Origin: CS1-C013 sp964353745
Lineage (GTDB): Archaea > Aenigmatarchaeota > Aenigmatarchaeia > Aenigmatarchaeales > Aenigmatarchaeaceae
Length of the DNA stretch: 41,337 nucleotides
Direction of reading: 5' to 3'
Assembly: GCA_964353745.1 (NCBI GenBank)
Contig: CAYGWD010000007.1
Coordinates: 1 to 41,337 of the forward strand
In this document: one piece after another, positions 39,340 through 41,337 of the stretch
How the letters are laid out: each line of letters starts with the position of its first letter
Numbering within the stretch: the stretch's first letter is position 1
Notes under the pieces: generated by a model
What the model saw: the letters and a program-made list of their open reading frames with translations, nothing else
The model's database searches: none
What the model was told of the DNA's origin: nothing
Made by a program: the position numbers and the translations under genes

Positions 39340-39450
39340 ATGGAAGATAAATCTATTAAAAACTGGACAGAGAACATAAACAAAATTTTAGAAGATTTTG
39401 ATAAGAGAATAACTGATTTGGAAAAAAGGATAGCGAAACTAGAAGAGTGA
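39340..39450 (+). CDS. 36-residue coiled-coil peptide
   Basis: ATG at 39340 after a GTGAT site (39332-39336), ending TGA at 39448-39450, 10 bases after the peptidase stop. The product begins MEDKSIKNWTENINKILEDF and continues as a clean heptad coil (RITDLEKRIAKLEE). It ends three bases before the convergent hydrogenase large-subunit stop. The good ribosome site and heptad pattern make it a likely real gene; it may form an oligomer that helps the preceding hydrogenase proteins. Confidence 0.6.
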   Translation: MEDKSIKNWTENINKILEDFDKRITDLEKRIAKLEE

Positions 39451-39453
39451 GGT

Positions 39454-40731
39454 TCATATCCATTTTACTTTCAAGAAATGAGTGGCACACGTCATGCAAG
39501 GGTCATAAGCTCTTATCAGTTTCTCGATCTCATATTGTATGAATTCCTTGTCTTTGTCTAGGTTCTTAGCAACCAAATTTCTAATATCATTCTCCATCTT
39601 TATCTGGTTCTGGGCAGTTGGTATTACCAGATTACCATAGAGAATCTTTCCTTCCTTGTCTAAATTAATGGCATAGTAAAGCGTTCCTCTCGGAGCCTCT
39701 ATAACGCCTACGCCTTTGCATTCCTTTATCCTGACATCAATCTTGGGTTCTTTTTTAAATTCTGTGCTCTCGAGAATCTCTATTGAATGATCTATGCAGT
39801 GCATTATCTCTATGGCCTGGGCTAGATTGTTGTGATAGATGTTGTCAGAAGGGAACGTTCTGATGTATTTTGCTATATCATTTCTAGTTTCTTTGTGAAG
39901 CTTTTCTCTGTTCAGGTTCATTCTGGCCAGGGCTCCGACCATGAACTCCTTTCCTTCGAATTCAAAGCCAGTGGCCTCAGAATATGGAATTATAACCCTG
40001 TGCAGATGCTCCCAGTAATTTTCCTCTGGAATAATAATCTTTTGTGTGGAATTTATCACACCCTCTAAAAAGCTAAAGTCGTCTGTTGTCAGGGCGACGA
40101 ATGTCGTTTTCCTTCTGAATGAGAATGGACAGTCATAGAATATTCTTATTAGCTCAAAGACATGGGATCTTACCTTTTTCAATTCGTCAATGACTTTTTT
40201 TGTTTCTTCTTTGTCAGGAAGGTGTGAGAAACTTCCTATCTGTGAGTAGAAAGGGTGTATGGCTCTTCCACCGATCAGTTTTGACAGGTCGTTGCCGACC
40301 TTTTTAACGTCAAAGGCTTGATGAACCAATTCATGCTGTCTCTCATCGAAATCAAGAACAGAGTCCTTTCCAAGAATGTCAGGCAAGCAGAACAAGTACA
40401 AATGCATAGCGTGATCTCTTATCATCATTCCATAGGTCATCAGCTTCCTGAGAAGTACGGTCTGTTCAGAAGGTTGGATGCCCAAGGCTTTTTCAACAGC
40501 CTCCGTGCAGCAGGTCAAGTGAGCAATGCTACAGGTTCCGCATATCCTTGACACAAGTTGAGGTACGGTCTGGAACTGCTTGCCTCTTATTGCCTGCGTA
40601 TAAAACCGTTTGCTCTCGCTGATTCTTAATTTGACACTTTCAACCTTTCCGTTCCTCACTTTAACATCTAAAGAGGCATGCCCCTCCATCTTGCTCAAAC
40701 CGTCTATTGATATATCGAAATCCTCGTGCAT
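39454..40731 (-). CDS. [NiFe] hydrogenase large subunit
   Basis: 425 residues. The start is the ATG at 40731, which overlaps the small-subunit TGA (TGATG); the longer frame from 40800 would run inside the small subunit. The active-site Cys pairs are present: RICGTC (C64, C67) followed by SIAHLTCC, and DPCMTC (C412, C415) near the end. After His418 comes a seven-residue tail (FLKVKWI), the part that a maturation peptidase would remove. Length and motifs fit group 3-like cytosolic hydrogenases, which oxidise or produce H2 with soluble cofactors. No diaphorase subunits are in the window. Promoter shared with the small subunit. Confidence 0.9.
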   Translation of the reverse strand: MHEDFDISIDGLSKMEGHASLDVKVRNGKVESVKLRISESKRFYTQAIRGKQFQTVPQLVSRICGTCSIAHLTCCTEAVEKALGIQPSEQTVLLRKLMTYGMMIRDHAMHLYLFCLPDILGKDSVLDFDERQHELVHQAFDVKKVGNDLSKLIGGRAIHPFYSQIGSFSHLPDKEETKKVIDELKKVRSHVFELIRIFYDCPFSFRRKTTFVALTTDDFSFLEGVINSTQKIIIPEENYWEHLHRVIIPYSEATGFEFEGKEFMVGALARMNLNREKLHKETRNDIAKYIRTFPSDNIYHNNLAQAIEIMHCIDHSIEILESTEFKKEPKIDVRIKECKGVGVIEAPRGTLYYAINLDKEGKILYGNLVIPTAQNQIKMENDIRNLVAKNLDKDKEFIQYEIEKLIRAYDPCMTCATHFLKVKWI

Positions 40732-41204
40732 CAAACCACTTTGAACTCCTTCAAGTATTTGTCCAAGACTTCTAAAAACTTCTCTTCTTCCATCGGACAT
40801 CCCGGAACATAATCATCGACCTTCACTATTTCATTCAGTGGAGATACCTTGTCCCTGTGACCGAAATTGTCCAGCACAAACCTTATTTCGTTCTTGGTGT
40901 CGTCGCTAAAAAAGTTCCTCTGGTTTGATGGACTGCCATTGACAGCACAGCTACCTATTGCCACTAACTTCTTTGTGTTCTCCCTTATCTCTTTCAATTT
41001 CTTTTCCTCTTTGAAAGTTGATATTGCACCTTCCACAAGTGCCACATCCAGATCTTTCAAATCGTTTTTTGACCTCAAGAGTTTGGAATACCTGAGGTCT
41101 ATGAGCTTCTCCCAGCCAGAAAAATGAGTGTTCATGAGTTCTAGGAAAATCATCGAACATCCCTCATCGCTTGTAAAAGAAAACAAACCGACCTTGAGTT
41201 TCAT
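40731..41204 (-). CDS. [NiFe] hydrogenase small subunit with Asp in place of one cluster Cys
   Basis: 157 residues, minimal for a group 3-type small subunit. Expected proximal [4Fe-4S] ligands are CxxC plus two later Cys. Here the first reads TSDEGC, so Asp13 occupies the first position; Cys16, Cys86 (GSCAVNG) and Cys136 (VPGCPME) are the only Cys. The second pair of motifs matches the family. There are no extra clusters, so electrons must leave through this site directly. It is the first gene of the two-gene operon, with a TATA box about 22-30 bases upstream that predicts a leaderless transcript. Confidence 0.86.
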   Translation of the reverse strand: MKLKVGLFSFTSDEGCSMIFLELMNTHFSGWEKLIDLRYSKLLRSKNDLKDLDVALVEGAISTFKEEKKLKEIRENTKKLVAIGSCAVNGSPSNQRNFFSDDTKNEIRFVLDNFGHRDKVSPLNEIVKVDDYVPGCPMEEEKFLEVLDKYLKEFKVV

Positions 41205-41222
41205 AGAAATAATAAGCGAGAT

Positions 41223-41231
41223 TAATATAAA
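41223..41231 (-). promoter_or_regulatory. Box A promoter of the hydrogenase operon
   Basis: Minus strand TTTATATTA, 19-27 bases before the ATG at 41204, predicting an mRNA that begins at or near the start codon. The upstream region to the tRNA-like sequence is only about 40 bases, leaving little space for other control sites. Confidence 0.5.
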
Positions 41232-41269
41232 AAATAAGTAGCGAGGGTTGGATTTTCATAGGAATAAAA

Positions 41270-41337
41270 TAAATTATCCCCAATTTGAACCAACGGCCTT
41301 CGGGTTATGAGCCTTCCGCGAAAATTCTCGACGGGCA
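41270..41337 (-). tRNA. tRNA-Met-like sequence, cut by the window edge
   Basis: The minus strand contains GGCTCATAACCC, a CAT anticodon loop flanked by G and C pairs as in initiator tRNA-Met, and a GGTTCAAAT T loop. Both flanking stems pair poorly: the T stem 5' half GTTGG faces TGGGG, and the anticodon stem has three mismatches. The 5' end is outside the window. It may be a tRNA with a displaced intron, a remnant, or a pseudogene. Confidence 0.35.

Noticed and set aside
40732..40800. Upstream start for the hydrogenase large subunit
   Set aside because: It lies entirely inside the small-subunit gene; the TGATG junction at 40731 gives a normal family length and coupling.
1..41337. CRISPR array, restriction-modification or integrase genes
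   Set aside because: No short regular repeats with spacers were seen, and no methyltransferase other than the tRNA/diphthine enzymes. No recombinase or transposase motifs were found. The window carries the att-like tRNA fragment only.

Overview
The window is archaeal. It has an archaeal-type 16S rRNA 3' end, an Alba chromatin protein, diphthine synthase, Trm5/TYW2-type tRNA enzymes, a bulge-helix-bulge tRNA intron, TATA-box promoters and GGTGAT-type ribosome binding sites that match that 16S tail. The AT-rich composition, very dense and often overlapping genes, an unlinked 16S gene, huge surface proteins and many unrecognised small membrane proteins suggest a DPANN archaeon (Woesearchaeota/Pacearchaeota-like). 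That lineage call is inference; no phylogeny could be run.

Layout. 1-500: the 16S 3' end is followed by a small unknown gene and an opposite-strand intron-containing tRNA-Ala, with no 23S. About 0.55-25.65 kb: a minus-strand locus for a type IV pilus-like or surface secretion system. Reading in the direction of transcription it holds a secretion ATPase interrupted by a 513-residue intein, a double-domain TadC/FlaJ-type membrane platform, a run of small proteins each with one N-terminal hydrophobic helix (two under 60 residues), a 529-residue surface protein, three more small proteins, a 902-residue unknown, a 2266-residue repeat adhesin with LamG-like and dockerin-like modules, two minor pilin-like proteins, an 898-residue Cys-rich protein and four short Cys-rich MKGIELPI pilins with Ca-binding-type Asp loops. 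An alba gene sits inside the pilin end. 25.7-26.9 kb: two divergent coiled-coil proteins. 26.9-29.2 kb: four membrane proteins, three of them mutual paralogues.

29.2-34.8 kb is mixed housekeeping and unknown: diphthine synthase, two Trm5/TYW2-family tRNA position-37 enzymes flanking a small Cys protein, two small membrane proteins, an AMMECR1 protein, and small genes behind an identical 16-bp promoter core. 34.9-37.5 kb: an HD phosphohydrolase and a COG2509-like flavoprotein converge on a 21-bp tRNA 3'-end fragment. 37.5-41.2 kb: a hydrogenase module. A two-subunit cytosolic [NiFe] hydrogenase on the minus strand faces a plus-strand operon with a divergent hydrogenase maturation peptidase, an EamA transporter, a possible hydrogenase-linked protein and a 36-residue coiled coil. 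A tRNA-Met-like sequence is cut by the right edge.

The most striking system is the roughly 25 kb surface-appendage locus. It looks like a dedicated machine that assembles thin pilins and giant adhesins, plausibly for contact with a host or partner cell, but that role is inference. No prepilin peptidase was recognised in the window, so processing would depend on a gene elsewhere.
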